In this document: piece by piece, positions 1 to 6,965 of the stretch | Position numbering within the stretch: the first letter of the stretch is position 1 | Layout: every line of letters starts with the position of its first letter | Program-made: the position numbers and the translations under genes | From: Bacillota bacterium | Lineage (GTDB): Bacteria; Bacillota; UBA4882; UBA8346 | Assembly (NCBI GenBank): GCA_003501365.1 | Contig: DNPP01000496.1 | Location: 1-7,569, forward strand | DNA length: 7,569 nucleotides | Reading direction: 5' to 3' | The notes under the pieces: model-generated | The model's input: only the letters and a program-made list of their open reading frames with translations | The model's database searches: none | Told to the model about the DNA's origin: nothing

Positions 1-824
1 GAGTCTCTAATCGTCGAGGCGGCTTCAATTTTACCAAATGCTTCTATTTTAAGAGGAATCTCATCTTTGGTATCCGCCTTATACGCCGCAAGCGATAGAC
101 GGACTTCTTCGATCAAATCCGTAATCTCCGAGGAAATAATTGCCTGAGAATTATTTCCTCGGAGATTATTCAATAAAGCGGAACATCCCCAGCCAATTTC
201 CCGCCGATAAACCATGACCTCGTTTTTAACAATCCCGAGCTCAGTGGCATCCTTGTCGATATCCAAATAAATCGTACTCGTTGTAGTATCATCCCAAAAA
301 TTGCGGTTGAAATTGATAAAATTTTGCAAACCCTGATAACGAAACCCGGTCCATTCTATCTCAAGCCCTGCTTGTTTTAAAACTTGAAATTCTTTAGCCA
401 GTAATTCCAGCTTTACCAGCGCGATATTTACCAGCAACATTTGGTACTGCTTCTGCCAGTCAATGATCTTCACTAAACTTGTTGAATGGCCGGAGCTACC
501 GCTATCCATCTCAATTTTAACAGCTTCCTCCAGTTGAGCCAGGGGTAGATCCGGCATTACCAGCGACTTATATTCTACCAAGGCAGGCGGCAAGCAACAG
601 ATGACCCGATGCTCGGAAAAATGCTCCTGCTGCCAAATTGCTTTTAGCCATGCCGCATTCATTCCATCTGCCGGAAATGCCCTAATCGTAAAATGGATTA
701 TCTCCGCACCGTTATTTCGATCTGCAACCTCAACCGCGGCGAGTGATTGATGGTCCCAGTCAAGCGCAACTGCGTTTCGGCTATGAAAAATACCGCCAAT
801 ACGAGACAGAGACAGTTTATTCAT
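1..824 (-). CDS. gspL: GspL/PilM-like actin-fold platform protein (partial, 3' end beyond window)
   Basis: The frame is open from an ATG at 824 down to base 1 with no stop (274 codons), so the C-terminus, where a membrane helix and periplasmic domain would be expected, lies outside. The N-terminus has an ALDWDHQSLAAVEV strand pair like the first phosphate-binding region of the PilM/GspL actin-like fold. Residues about 187-217 (YLDIDKDATELGIVKNEV followed by YRREIGWG) match the second actin-like strand block and the RxIxxG segment typical of PilM. In a T2SS, GspL recruits the GspE ATPase to the inner membrane; PilM plays the equivalent part in type IV pili. The start overlaps the gspK stop by 8 bp (ATGAATAA), which with the lack of a clear Shine-Dalgarno suggests translational coupling. 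GspL and PilM cannot be told apart from this half alone, but position after gspK favours a GspL role. A perfect inverted repeat lies inside at 122-168. Confidence 0.82.
   Translation of the reverse strand, partial: MNKLSLSRIGGIFHSRNAVALDWDHQSLAAVEVADRNNGAEIIHFTIRAFPADGMNAAWLKAIWQQEHFSEHRVICCLPPALVEYKSLVMPDLPLAQLEEAVKIEMDSGSSGHSTSLVKIIDWQKQYQMLLVNIALVKLELLAKEFQVLKQAGLEIEWTGFRYQGLQNFINFNRNFWDDTTTSTIYLDIDKDATELGIVKNEVMVYRREIGWGCSALLNNLRGNNSQAIISSEITDLIEEVRLSLAAYKADTKDEIPLKIEAFGKIEAASTIRD
122..168. repeat. Perfect 20-bp inverted repeat with 7-nt loop inside the gspL-like gene
   Basis: The left arm at 122-141 (TAATCTCCGAGGAAATAATT) is exactly reverse-complementary to the right arm at 149-168, separated by GCCTGAG. 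The whole lies within the open frame and encodes NNLRGNNSQAIISSEIT, so the frame is kept. No T-run follows the stem in either direction, so it does not look like an intrinsic terminator. Perfect 20-bp pairing by chance in a coding region is very unlikely. Confidence 0.9.
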
Positions 825-2100
825 TTTTTTCAAATTCATCATTCGCTTCATTCTCCACCCTGGGGATTTCCGGGACAGCATTATTCCATAATTCCTGAAA
901 GGATAACGGGGCAATTTGCCATTCTTTTTTCAAACCAGCCATTTGCCTTTCCCATACAGTATCAAGGTAATAACGGCTCGAACCTTTACTGACCCAGATA
1001 CGGTAATGAATAATAGTCGACGTTGTTGTTAGGTAATCATCAGGATGTACTTGTTCATCAGGCTTTGAATATCCCAATGATCCATAGATATCAGTAATAT
1101 TTTCAATGGGCCCTGATTGGCGGCTATTTAAAATAGTGGTAATGGTCGCATCACTATAACCGGCGTCGCTAAGAATAACCGTAAGGTTAGTTTTGGTAGC
1201 CAGGTTAACATTGCAACTACCTTTAATTTGAAACAGCGGCTTGATCTCATCAAGCGTTGAAAGCATGATTGACAAAGGCTGGTCTTTAAGATTATCCACC
1301 GTTTCAAAACGTTTCTTGACGAGCCGGTATTGCTCGAATTCATCTTTCCAGGTATCAAGCCTACTTTTGGGAAACTCTCCGTAGGAATTGAGCAAATTGA
1401 CGAAAGTTTCACCGGAAATCGTATTGGGATTAATCTTACCATAGACGGTTACTTCCGGTGCCAATACGGCATACAATTTGGCGCCATTCTTAATCTCCTT
1501 AAGCTCGTTTAAAGAGGAAAAACAACCATCTCTTGGTTTATAAGACGGATTTAACCCTTGATAATAAGTAAGCTCGGCCCCATCGTCCCGCAGGTCACTA
1601 TTCCGGTCCCGCCAGTCTAATAAAGGATCCAATGAAATTTGGTTATTTTGATTTTGATCCGCCGCTTGACTTTCGGATGTTTTCTTTTCATTATCCGGTT
1701 GGGCATTACTGCTCTGTACGATTTGGATAATCCGTTGTAATCCCGTTTCACTGACTGTATTCAAATTGGGTTTGCTGCCTTCATCCTCAATTATGACCGT
1801 TATTTGGTAACCGTTTTGTTCCAGCGCCAACCGGCCATGGCCGTACCAGGGATCTTTTGAGGAATCCGCATCCGTTTTATCTTTGACCAATAATCCCAAA
1901 CGCTCATGTAGAACTGCTTCAGCTATTTCAGCAAAGTGCGACTTCGTTTCCAGGTTCACTACCATAGCCCAGTCCACTTCGTTACGATAAAATAAAAAAG
2001 TGACAATCACTCCGACAATCGCTATAAACCATATTACGATAATCAAGGCTGAGCCTTGCTCTGAGCCTTGCTCTTTATATTTCATCGGCGTTACTTTCAT
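817..2100 (-). CDS. gspK: Type II secretion minor pseudopilin GspK
   Basis: This 427-residue protein is the largest pseudopilin. The leader ends EQG and is followed by the hydrophobic helix SALIIVIWFIAIVGVIVTF (residues 17-35). There is no Glu at +5 (SALII), which is the distinguishing trait of GspK among pseudopilins. Further GspK-family segments are DEGSKPNLNT (106-115), LLDWRDRNSDLRDDGAE (160-176, where acidic residues bind calcium in known GspK structures), KINPNTIS (222-229) and CNVNLATKTNL (296-306), the last two marking the helical SAM-like subdomains. In known systems GspK caps the pseudopilus tip with GspI and GspJ and is transferred across the inner membrane. The residue 132-157 stretch (PDNEKKTSESQAADQNQNNQ) is a polar low-complexity loop. 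The start is uncertain: ATG 2100 and ATG 2085 are both in frame and neither has a clear Shine-Dalgarno; 2100 gives a 26-bp overlap with gspJ. Overlap and order support operon translation. Confidence 0.93.
   Translation of the reverse strand: MKVTPMKYKEQGSEQGSALIIVIWFIAIVGVIVTFLFYRNEVDWAMVVNLETKSHFAEIAEAVLHERLGLLVKDKTDADSSKDPWYGHGRLALEQNGYQITVIIEDEGSKPNLNTVSETGLQRIIQIVQSSNAQPDNEKKTSESQAADQNQNNQISLDPLLDWRDRNSDLRDDGAELTYYQGLNPSYKPRDGCFSSLNELKEIKNGAKLYAVLAPEVTVYGKINPNTISGETFVNLLNSYGEFPKSRLDTWKDEFEQYRLVKKRFETVDNLKDQPLSIMLSTLDEIKPLFQIKGSCNVNLATKTNLTVILSDAGYSDATITTILNSRQSGPIENITDIYGSLGYSKPDEQVHPDDYLTTTSTIIHYRIWVSKGSSRYYLDTVWERQMAGLKKEWQIAPLSFQELWNNAVPEIPRVENEANDEFEKNE
2050..2073 (-). repeat. Tandem 12-bp duplication at the GspK leader cleavage site
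   Basis: Two exact adjoining copies of GAGCAAGGCTCA (read on the minus strand, 2073-2062 and 2061-2050) encode EQGS twice at residues 10-17. The second copy supplies the Gly16-Ser17 junction expected to be cut by prepilin peptidase; the first copy repeats the same Gly-Ser pair four residues earlier. Confidence 0.9.
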
Positions 2101-2680
2101 TGTGCCAAGTTTTGATGGGAAAAATCAAAGCTCCCGTCTGTTCCTTATTTTTCAGGCTAACTGTCACCCGAATCAGGGCGGGAATCTCATTTTTATAGGC
2201 CGGTTCCCATTGCAATTCCCAATTTTTAGTTTTGGGACGGTAATACTCTATTTTCCAACTCTGAATTCCCTCAAATACCTCATTCTCTGAAGGCTTACTG
2301 CCCCAAAAGCCGGCCGTTTTCAAAACTTTCCGGGTGGACTGATCATATTTGTATTTAATCTGGACCAAACCTTGGCTGGTTTCGGTCCAGAAAGCAACCT
2401 CGTACTCATCACCCTTGACAGCCGGTTCGGCCAAGAACGGACTATTGACCATCGATGCCAGATCGTTATGCAGAGTCTGGGAGATGAACCGTAGTTGATA
2501 ATTACGTTCATTGGCCCGGTCGGTTTTCCCCCATAAGCCGATACCGGTATATAAGAATTGCGATAAAACCGCAAGCAAAATGCCTAATAAGCTAAGAGAT
2601 GCCAATAATTCAACCAAAGTCATTCCCGGTTCACTCCGGGTAACGATATCCGACCAAAATGGTTTGGTGGGAAAAGCCAC
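2075..2680 (-). CDS. gspJ: Type II secretion minor pseudopilin GspJ
   Basis: The prepilin junction SEPG / MTLVELLASLSLLGILLAVL gives a type III (class III) signal with Glu at +5 (residue 24 from the GTG). The mature protein is about 182 residues, ordinary for GspJ. After the helix come the segments QLRFISQTLHNDLASM and a C-terminal strand region ending PALIRVTVSLKNKEQTGALIF, which resembles the GspJ 'P..v.v.l' ending. In known T2SS tips GspJ sits with GspI and GspK on top of GspG/GspH. The start is chosen at GTG 2680 because GGAGGG at 2692-2687 lies 6-7 nt upstream; the ATG at 2686 in the same frame directly abuts that site and is too close. The resulting leader, about 19 residues, is longer than those of GspG, GspH and GspI here. 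The gene overlaps the end of gspI by 50 bp. Confidence 0.9.
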   Translation of the reverse strand: MAFPTKPFWSDIVTRSEPGMTLVELLASLSLLGILLAVLSQFLYTGIGLWGKTDRANERNYQLRFISQTLHNDLASMVNSPFLAEPAVKGDEYEVAFWTETSQGLVQIKYKYDQSTRKVLKTAGFWGSKPSENEVFEGIQSWKIEYYRPKTKNWELQWEPAYKNEIPALIRVTVSLKNKEQTGALIFPIKTWHNESNADEI

Positions 2681-2999
2681 GGTCATCCCTCCATTTCACT
2701 ATAAAATCAATCTTTTGGTACCCATCCGATAGGGATTCCTCTGTAGCAATCCATTGATATCTTTGATACGGCTCCGCAAAATCTCCGGACAACCCGATTT
2801 CGCTGCCGTAAATCAGCTCAGCCAATTTCCCCCGGCCAATCATCACGGCCGTCATTCTCTCTTTTAATAAGCTCTGATTTTGGGTTATTTGAACGAATGC
2901 ACTCGTAAATACCGCGATAAGTAAGCCCGTAATCGTAATGGCGATTAACACTTCGAGCAAAGTAAACCCGGTTTCTTGCAAATCCTTATTTTTTTTCAT
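2631..2999 (-). CDS. gspI: Type II secretion minor pseudopilin GspI
   Basis: The 122-residue protein begins with a basic leader MKKNKDLQETG, then FTLLEVLIAITITGLLIAVFTSAF with Phe at +1 and Glu at +5, the textbook prepilin peptidase site. The compact remainder (about 111 mature residues, with ERMTAVMIGRGKLAELI and a terminal VGYRYPE) matches the small GspI family. In known systems GspI nucleates the tip complex with GspJ and GspK. ATG 2999 is preferred because it yields the usual short, lysine-rich leader and has a weak GAGTGG site 4 nt upstream. ATG 3020 in the same frame is also possible, with AAAGG abutting it. With 2999 the gene overlaps gspH by 14 bp. Confidence 0.9.
   Translation of the reverse strand: MKKNKDLQETGFTLLEVLIAITITGLLIAVFTSAFVQITQNQSLLKERMTAVMIGRGKLAELIYGSEIGLSGDFAEPYQRYQWIATEESLSDGYQKIDFIVKWRDDRGFSHQTILVGYRYPE
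2687..2692 (-). promoter_or_regulatory. Ribosome binding site that decides the gspJ start
   Basis: GGAGGG on the minus strand directly touches the ATG at 2686 but is ideally placed for the in-frame GTG at 2680, two codons downstream. It lies within the gspI coding sequence. Confidence 0.65.
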
Positions 3000-3567
3000 A
3001 TTTCCACTCAACAAAACCATCCTTTTTGCATAAGAGAGAGCCTTTAAAATGGCTGGTCTGCCAAGGAATCTGCAACTCCTCCCCGCTTACCTCGCCTCTA
3101 TCGATATGAACTTTATAAGATGTTTCTGTTGTATCATCAATTGGCTCCGAAGCAGATTCGCCGGTATCATGGGATGTTTCAGGCTCAGCTTGTTGGGACG
3201 CATTTTGGTTGACGGCGGATGACGATGTGCCTTCCTCTGCTTCGGATTGCAAAGGCGCCTCGGGCAATTCAAAGGCAAAATGATACTTAAAACTGCGATT
3301 GATGCGACGCTCTCCGATAAAAAGCGAATAACCGTTTGGTTCGAAAGTCACAGCAAAGTCCGAAGACGGATCACTAACGGATTCATCTTTCATCCGCTTA
3401 AAATCCGCTTGAATCAACCTTCCGATATAGCCTACCTCCACTCGTTCCGCGCTAAGATCGATTCGTGGATAAGCAATGGTCAAAATTAATCCGATTAGGG
3501 TAATGACCGCTACAATTTCCAGCAAAGTATAGCCGGCAGACCGATTACCAGTTTCCAATATCGGCAT
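2986..3567 (-). CDS. gspH: Type II secretion minor pseudopilin GspH
   Basis: The leader MPILETGNRSAG is followed by YTLLEIVAVITLIGLILTIAYP, with Tyr at +1 and Glu at +5 (residue 17). The following ERVEVGYIGRLIQADFKRMKDE and DFAVTFEPNGYSLFIGE segments fit the GspH/FimT layout, as does its place between gspG and gspI. GspH joins the pseudopilus shaft to the tip in known systems. Residues about 106-150 form a Ser/Glu/Thr/Gln-rich stretch with almost no hydrophobics, an apparent disordered insertion before the last strands (KVHIDRGEV ... FVEWKYEKK). The frame stays open upstream to 3750, but that would run deep into gspG; ATG 3567 has AAGGTGG 11 nt upstream and gives a 12-residue leader. ATG 3591 is an alternative. 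Overlap with gspG is 23 bp. Identity as a pseudopilin is sure; the H assignment rests partly on order. Confidence 0.86.
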   Translation of the reverse strand: MPILETGNRSAGYTLLEIVAVITLIGLILTIAYPRIDLSAERVEVGYIGRLIQADFKRMKDESVSDPSSDFAVTFEPNGYSLFIGERRINRSFKYHFAFELPEAPLQSEAEEGTSSSAVNQNASQQAEPETSHDTGESASEPIDDTTETSYKVHIDRGEVSGEELQIPWQTSHFKGSLLCKKDGFVEWKYEKK

Positions 3568-3988
3568 TGGCGCCGCTACCACCTTCGGCATTGTCTTTAC
3601 CAAGACTGTATAGGTCGTAAGACTCCGAATTATGATCTCCCGGGGATTTATAATGGAGTTCGTGGCCCCATGGGTCGACCGGAATTTTGTTTTTCTGTAT
3701 GTAAGGCCCGTTCCAGCTATCCGAGGTAGGCGGAGCTGTAGGTTTCTCAATCAATGCCTTCAAACCTTGTTCGGTTGTTGGATAGCTTGAGGTGTCCAAA
3801 TAATATGAGTTTAAAACATTTTCAGTCGAACCAATCTGCGACCTGGCCGCTTTAATCTGCCCGCTCTGCAAACTATTAATGATATTGGGAGCAACCATGG
3901 TAATAATAAAGGCCAATAAAGTTAAAACAGCCAAAATTTCGATCAAGGTATAACCATCTTCCCGGTCGATATCTTTCGATATGATCAT
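3545..3988 (-). CDS. gspG: Type II secretion major pseudopilin GspG
   Basis: The 147-residue precursor has leader MIISKDIDREDG cut before YTLIEILAVLTLLAFIITMVAPNII, with Glu at +5 (residue 17). GspG-specific signatures follow: SSYPTTEQGLKALIEKPT (67-84), WNGPYIQKNKIPVDPWG (92-108) and the C-terminal YDLYSLGKDNAEGGSGANADIGNW (124-147), which holds the loop that binds calcium in characterised GspG proteins. It should polymerise into the periplasmic pseudopilus shaft. ATG 3988 is chosen over the in-frame ATG at 4021 because AGGAGTGA (4003-3996) sits a normal distance before it and lies inside the longer reading. The longer start would also give an atypical 23-residue leader. Tyr replaces the more usual Phe at +1. 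Confidence 0.96.
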   Translation of the reverse strand: MIISKDIDREDGYTLIEILAVLTLLAFIITMVAPNIINSLQSGQIKAARSQIGSTENVLNSYYLDTSSYPTTEQGLKALIEKPTAPPTSDSWNGPYIQKNKIPVDPWGHELHYKSPGDHNSESYDLYSLGKDNAEGGSGANADIGNW

Positions 3989-3995
3989 GATTATT

Positions 3996-4003
3996 TCACT
4001 CCT
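3996..4003 (-). promoter_or_regulatory. Ribosome binding site that decides the gspG start
   Basis: AGGAGTGA on the minus strand precedes ATG 3988 by 7 nt from the end of the match (10 nt from AGGAG). It lies between the two candidate ATGs at 4021 and 3988, favouring the second. The strong site fits the need for high GspG output. Confidence 0.75.
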
Positions 4004-4023
4004 CTCAATCTGTCGAAACATCG

Positions 4024-5232
4024 CTAACTCAAGGAATTCATCTGGGAATTCATATTGATCACCGGTAATAGAATGGCCACTGCCAACATACCGATGACTC
4101 CTACCATCAGAAAGATTAAAATTGGTTCAAATAAAGACATAAACAGGTTTAGCGAATGTTTAACATCTCCGTCGTAAGTTGTGGCAATATTATCCAGCAT
4201 GGTCCCAAGATTGCCGCTTTCTTCACCGATTCCAACCATCTCAACAGCTAATACTGGAAAAATCCCTTGAGCAGCCATACTCTTGGCAACGGTATTACCC
4301 TGCCTCACTTCTTGCTCAACTTTTTTGAGCCCCCCGGCCAGACATTCATTACCCATGATCTTGCCGGCAATTGTCAGGCTGTTCAAGAGAGAAACACCGC
4401 TGTTGCTCAGTAGGCTTAAGGCAAAAGCCATTTTGGAAATAGCTATCTTTTCAAAAATTGGGCCAATCCAAGGTAACTTTAGTTTCAGACTATCAACCCG
4501 CAATTTTCCTTCAGGGGTGGAGGATTCTTTAAGCCACCAGCCGATAATTCCCAGGATCAAAATTAGAGCCAACCACCAATAATTATTGAGTCCCTCGCCA
4601 AACGCCACCACAATTTTGGTTACTAAGGGCAGTTCGGCATCCATCCCTTGAAAAATTGATTTAAACTTGGGTATTACCACCGCTACATAAAACAAAATCG
4701 CTGCCAGGCTCGAAACCGCCAAGATCGCAGGGTAAAAAAGGCTGCCGGTGATGAAACGGCGAAGATTAATCTCATCCTCTAAATATTTAGCCAATCTGGC
4801 GAGTACCTGCGGTAAAATTCCGCCGGCTTCTCCGGCTCGTACCATGTTGATATATAGCTCGGGAAAGAAATCCGGAAAACGTTCCAGTGCCGCAGTAAAC
4901 GACAAACCCTCCTGTAAGGAACGGCGCAATTGGGTGACGGTATCACCCAGATTAGGGCTGAATTTTAATTTGCTGAGTATTTCCAGAGCCCTTTCCAAAG
5001 GGATCCCGGCTTCCAATAAACCGGCCAACTGCTGGGTGAAGGTCAGCCGTTCCTGCCTAGAAAAATGGGCGCGGTTCAGTTTCACCACAAAAAGCTCGGT
5101 TGCCTCCTTAATCTCCAGCGGGTATTTTCCTTGTGCTTTGAGATGAAAGATCAACTGCTCTTTCGAATCCGCTTCCTCCCGGCCTAATTCGATCCGGCCC
5201 AATGAGTCGGCAACCCTGTAATTAAACTGCAC
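4024..5232 (-). CDS. gspF: Type II secretion inner-membrane platform protein GspF
   Basis: This polytopic inner-membrane protein of 402 residues has the usual length and duplicated architecture of GspF/PilC. A cytoplasmic N-terminal segment (1-60, YRVADSLGRIELG...) precedes a first F domain (about 62-187) and a second (about 264-391). Each carries the family's Gly-Glu motif: RAGEAGGILPQVL (132-144) and GIGEESGNLGTMLDNIA (334-350). Predicted membrane helices lie near 165-187, 218-234 and 366-391. GspF couples ATP hydrolysis by GspE to extraction and assembly of pseudopilins. The start is GTG 5232, preceded 6 nt upstream by AGGTGA. A 37-bp gap separates it from the gspE stop, and gspG follows after 35 bp. 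A short repeat near the stop gives MNSQMNS. PilC of a type IV pilus is the alternative name, but the neighbouring pseudopilins point to GspF. Confidence 0.95.
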   Translation of the reverse strand: MQFNYRVADSLGRIELGREEADSKEQLIFHLKAQGKYPLEIKEATELFVVKLNRAHFSRQERLTFTQQLAGLLEAGIPLERALEILSKLKFSPNLGDTVTQLRRSLQEGLSFTAALERFPDFFPELYINMVRAGEAGGILPQVLARLAKYLEDEINLRRFITGSLFYPAILAVSSLAAILFYVAVVIPKFKSIFQGMDAELPLVTKIVVAFGEGLNNYWWLALILILGIIGWWLKESSTPEGKLRVDSLKLKLPWIGPIFEKIAISKMAFALSLLSNSGVSLLNSLTIAGKIMGNECLAGGLKKVEQEVRQGNTVAKSMAAQGIFPVLAVEMVGIGEESGNLGTMLDNIATTYDGDVKHSLNLFMSLFEPILIFLMVGVIGMLAVAILLPVINMNSQMNSLS

Positions 5233-5238
5233 TCTGTT

Positions 5239-5248
5239 TCACCTCTCC
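5239..5248 (-). promoter_or_regulatory. Ribosome binding site supporting the GTG start of gspF
   Basis: GGAGAGGTGA on the minus strand lies 6 nt before GTG 5232 in the short gspE-gspF gap, supporting use of the non-ATG start. Confidence 0.75.
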
Positions 5249-5269
5249 ACCGATTTGGGTGCGACAATG

Positions 5270-6955
5270 TCAATCCCGGGTCACCCGCAAAACTTCACTG
5301 AGAGTGGTAATACCAGTCTTAACTTTGACAATTCCATCATCCCGCAAAGTTGTCATCCCTTGCCTGATCGCAGCTTCCCTGATTTTACCGGAATTAAAAC
5401 GCTCCATGACCAGACGCTCAATCTCTTCATTGGTACCCAGCATTTCAAACAAACCCAGTTGACCGCGGTAACCGATGGAATTGCAATATTCGCAACCAGC
5501 GCCCCTTTTAAATGGAAAACTGTCCATACCCTCCCCACAAATCTCCAATTCTTGCGGAGACGGTTGATAAGGTACATTACATTTAGGACAAATCCTGCGC
5601 ACCAGTCTTTGCGCCAAAACTCCGCACACGGTGGATGCCACTAAAAACTCTTCCACGCCCATATCAATCAAGCGGGTAAAAGCTGAAGATGCATCGTTGG
5701 TATGAAGCGTCGCAAAGACCAAATGGCCGGTGAGAGCCGATTGAATGGCTACTTCGGCGGTTTCCCGGTCCCGGATTTCTCCAACTAAAATCACATCGGG
5801 GTCATGACGGACAATCGTCCGCAAGCCTTGGGCAAATGAAAAATCCAACTTGGGGTTGGTCTGCATCTGGTTGATCCCTTTGAGCTGATACTCAATCGGG
5901 TCTTCGATGGTAATAATCTTGCGGGTCGGCTCATTTAAGAGCTGCAACGCCGCGTATAAAGTGGTGGTTTTCCCGCTTCCGGTGGGCCCGGTAACCAGAA
6001 TCATCCCATGAGGTTTACGGATTAACCTGGAAAATAAGTCCAAATTGCCGCCGGATAAACCCAATTGATCCAGACCCAGCATAATTCCTTCCCGATTAAG
6101 TATCCGCAAGACCGCTGCCTCGCCATGAAGGGTGGGCGCCACAGCCACCCGGAAATCCAAATCCCGGTTGTTGATTTTCAGTCGAATCCGGCCATCCTGG
6201 GGAATCCGCCGCTCGGTAATATCCATTCCCGCCATCAGCTTAATACGGGAAATAACCGCCAGAAAGAGGTTTTTGGGCGGCGGGTGGGTCTCTTGCAAAA
6301 CCCCATCAATCCGGTAGCGGACTTTAATTTCATCTTCAAAAGGTTCCAAATGAATATCACTGGCCCCCGCCTTGACCGCCCCGCTGATAATGGTGTTGAC
6401 CAAGCGGATAATCGGGGCCTCATTAGCCATGGTCTCCGGAACAATTGAACTGGTTTCGCTGGCTGAATGGCTTTGGTACTGGCTTAACTCGGTTTCATTC
6501 AAATCCTCCAATACCGTGGCGACTGAATCCAAAGATGCTCCATAATACTTGTCCAAGGCCTTCTTAATATGATCTTCAGAAGCCACGACCAACTTTATTT
6601 TACAATTCAAGATCTCCCTTAACTGGTCCAACTGCGTTAAGTTGAGTGGTTCGGCAGTAGCGACAATGACCCGGTTTCCATCAACCCTTACCGGAATGAC
6701 TTGATACTTTTCAGCCTGACGCGCAGTCATAACCGCTAGAGTATCCGGATCAATATTAAACTCCAAAGGATTAGCATAAGGAAGACCAAGCTGGATGCTT
6801 AGGGCTTTGGCCAATTGTTCTGTGCTGATGTACCCGGCCTGCAGTAATATCCTGCCAATCGGCAGGTTTAACTCGTTCTGCCTGGTCAGCGCGTTCATCA
6901 AATGCTCCTGGGTGATAAATCCTTCCTCAATTAAAATCTGCCCGATCAGCTTCAT
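5270..6955 (-). CDS. gspE: Type II secretion traffic ATPase GspE
   Basis: This 561-residue hexameric ATPase of the GspE/PilB family powers pseudopilus assembly from the cytoplasmic face of the inner membrane. An N-terminal MshEN-type domain (about 1-135) has two similar half-motifs, IGQILIEEGFITQEHLMNAL and IGRILLQAGYISTEQLAKAL. The N2 domain follows (DIHLEPFEDEIKVRYRIDG, about 200-218). The core carries Walker A GPTGSGKT (323-330), the Asp box around TIEDPIEYQL (349-358), Walker B ILVGEIRD (389-396) and the His box near GHLVFATLHTND (410-421). A zinc tetracysteine module CPKC/CEYC (Cys 456, 459, 488, 491) is typical of GspE. ATG 6955 is preferred over an in-frame TTG at 6961 because GGAG at 6965-6962 abuts the TTG but is 6 nt from the ATG. 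It is the first gene of the operon in this window; gspC and gspD are not beside it. Confidence 0.96.
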   Translation of the reverse strand: MKLIGQILIEEGFITQEHLMNALTRQNELNLPIGRILLQAGYISTEQLAKALSIQLGLPYANPLEFNIDPDTLAVMTARQAEKYQVIPVRVDGNRVIVATAEPLNLTQLDQLREILNCKIKLVVASEDHIKKALDKYYGASLDSVATVLEDLNETELSQYQSHSASETSSIVPETMANEAPIIRLVNTIISGAVKAGASDIHLEPFEDEIKVRYRIDGVLQETHPPPKNLFLAVISRIKLMAGMDITERRIPQDGRIRLKINNRDLDFRVAVAPTLHGEAAVLRILNREGIMLGLDQLGLSGGNLDLFSRLIRKPHGMILVTGPTGSGKTTTLYAALQLLNEPTRKIITIEDPIEYQLKGINQMQTNPKLDFSFAQGLRTIVRHDPDVILVGEIRDRETAEVAIQSALTGHLVFATLHTNDASSAFTRLIDMGVEEFLVASTVCGVLAQRLVRRICPKCNVPYQPSPQELEICGEGMDSFPFKRGAGCEYCNSIGYRGQLGLFEMLGTNEEIERLVMERFNSGKIREAAIRQGMTTLRDDGIVKVKTGITTLSEVLRVTRD

Positions 6956-6961
6956 CGACAA

Positions 6962-6965
6962 CTCC
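6962..6965 (-). promoter_or_regulatory. Ribosome binding site that decides the gspE start
   Basis: GGAG on the minus strand directly abuts TTG 6961 and is 6 nt from ATG 6955, so the ATG is the likelier start. Confidence 0.65.

Noticed and set aside
122..168. Inverted repeat as an intrinsic terminator
   Set aside because: No T-run follows the stem on either strand, and it is inside an open coding frame.
3568..3750. Upstream extension of the gspH frame to an ATG at 3750 (61 extra residues)
   Set aside because: It would overlap gspG by about 200 bp, the added residues resemble no prepilin leader, and ATG 3567 with AAGGTGG gives a normal 12-residue leader.
3989..4021. Upstream gspG start at ATG 4021
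   Set aside because: The strong AGGAGTGA site lies inside this extension and serves ATG 3988.
4032..4052. Direct repeat of GGAATTCAT near the 3' end of gspF
   Set aside because: It is short, encodes a MNSQMNS tail and has no evident function.
5255..5644. Plus-strand open frames opposite gsp genes (also 4748-5146, 6065-6448, 747-992, 2000-2290)
   Set aside because: They lie antisense to well-supported genes, their translations show no recognisable domain, and they lack a convincing ribosome binding site.
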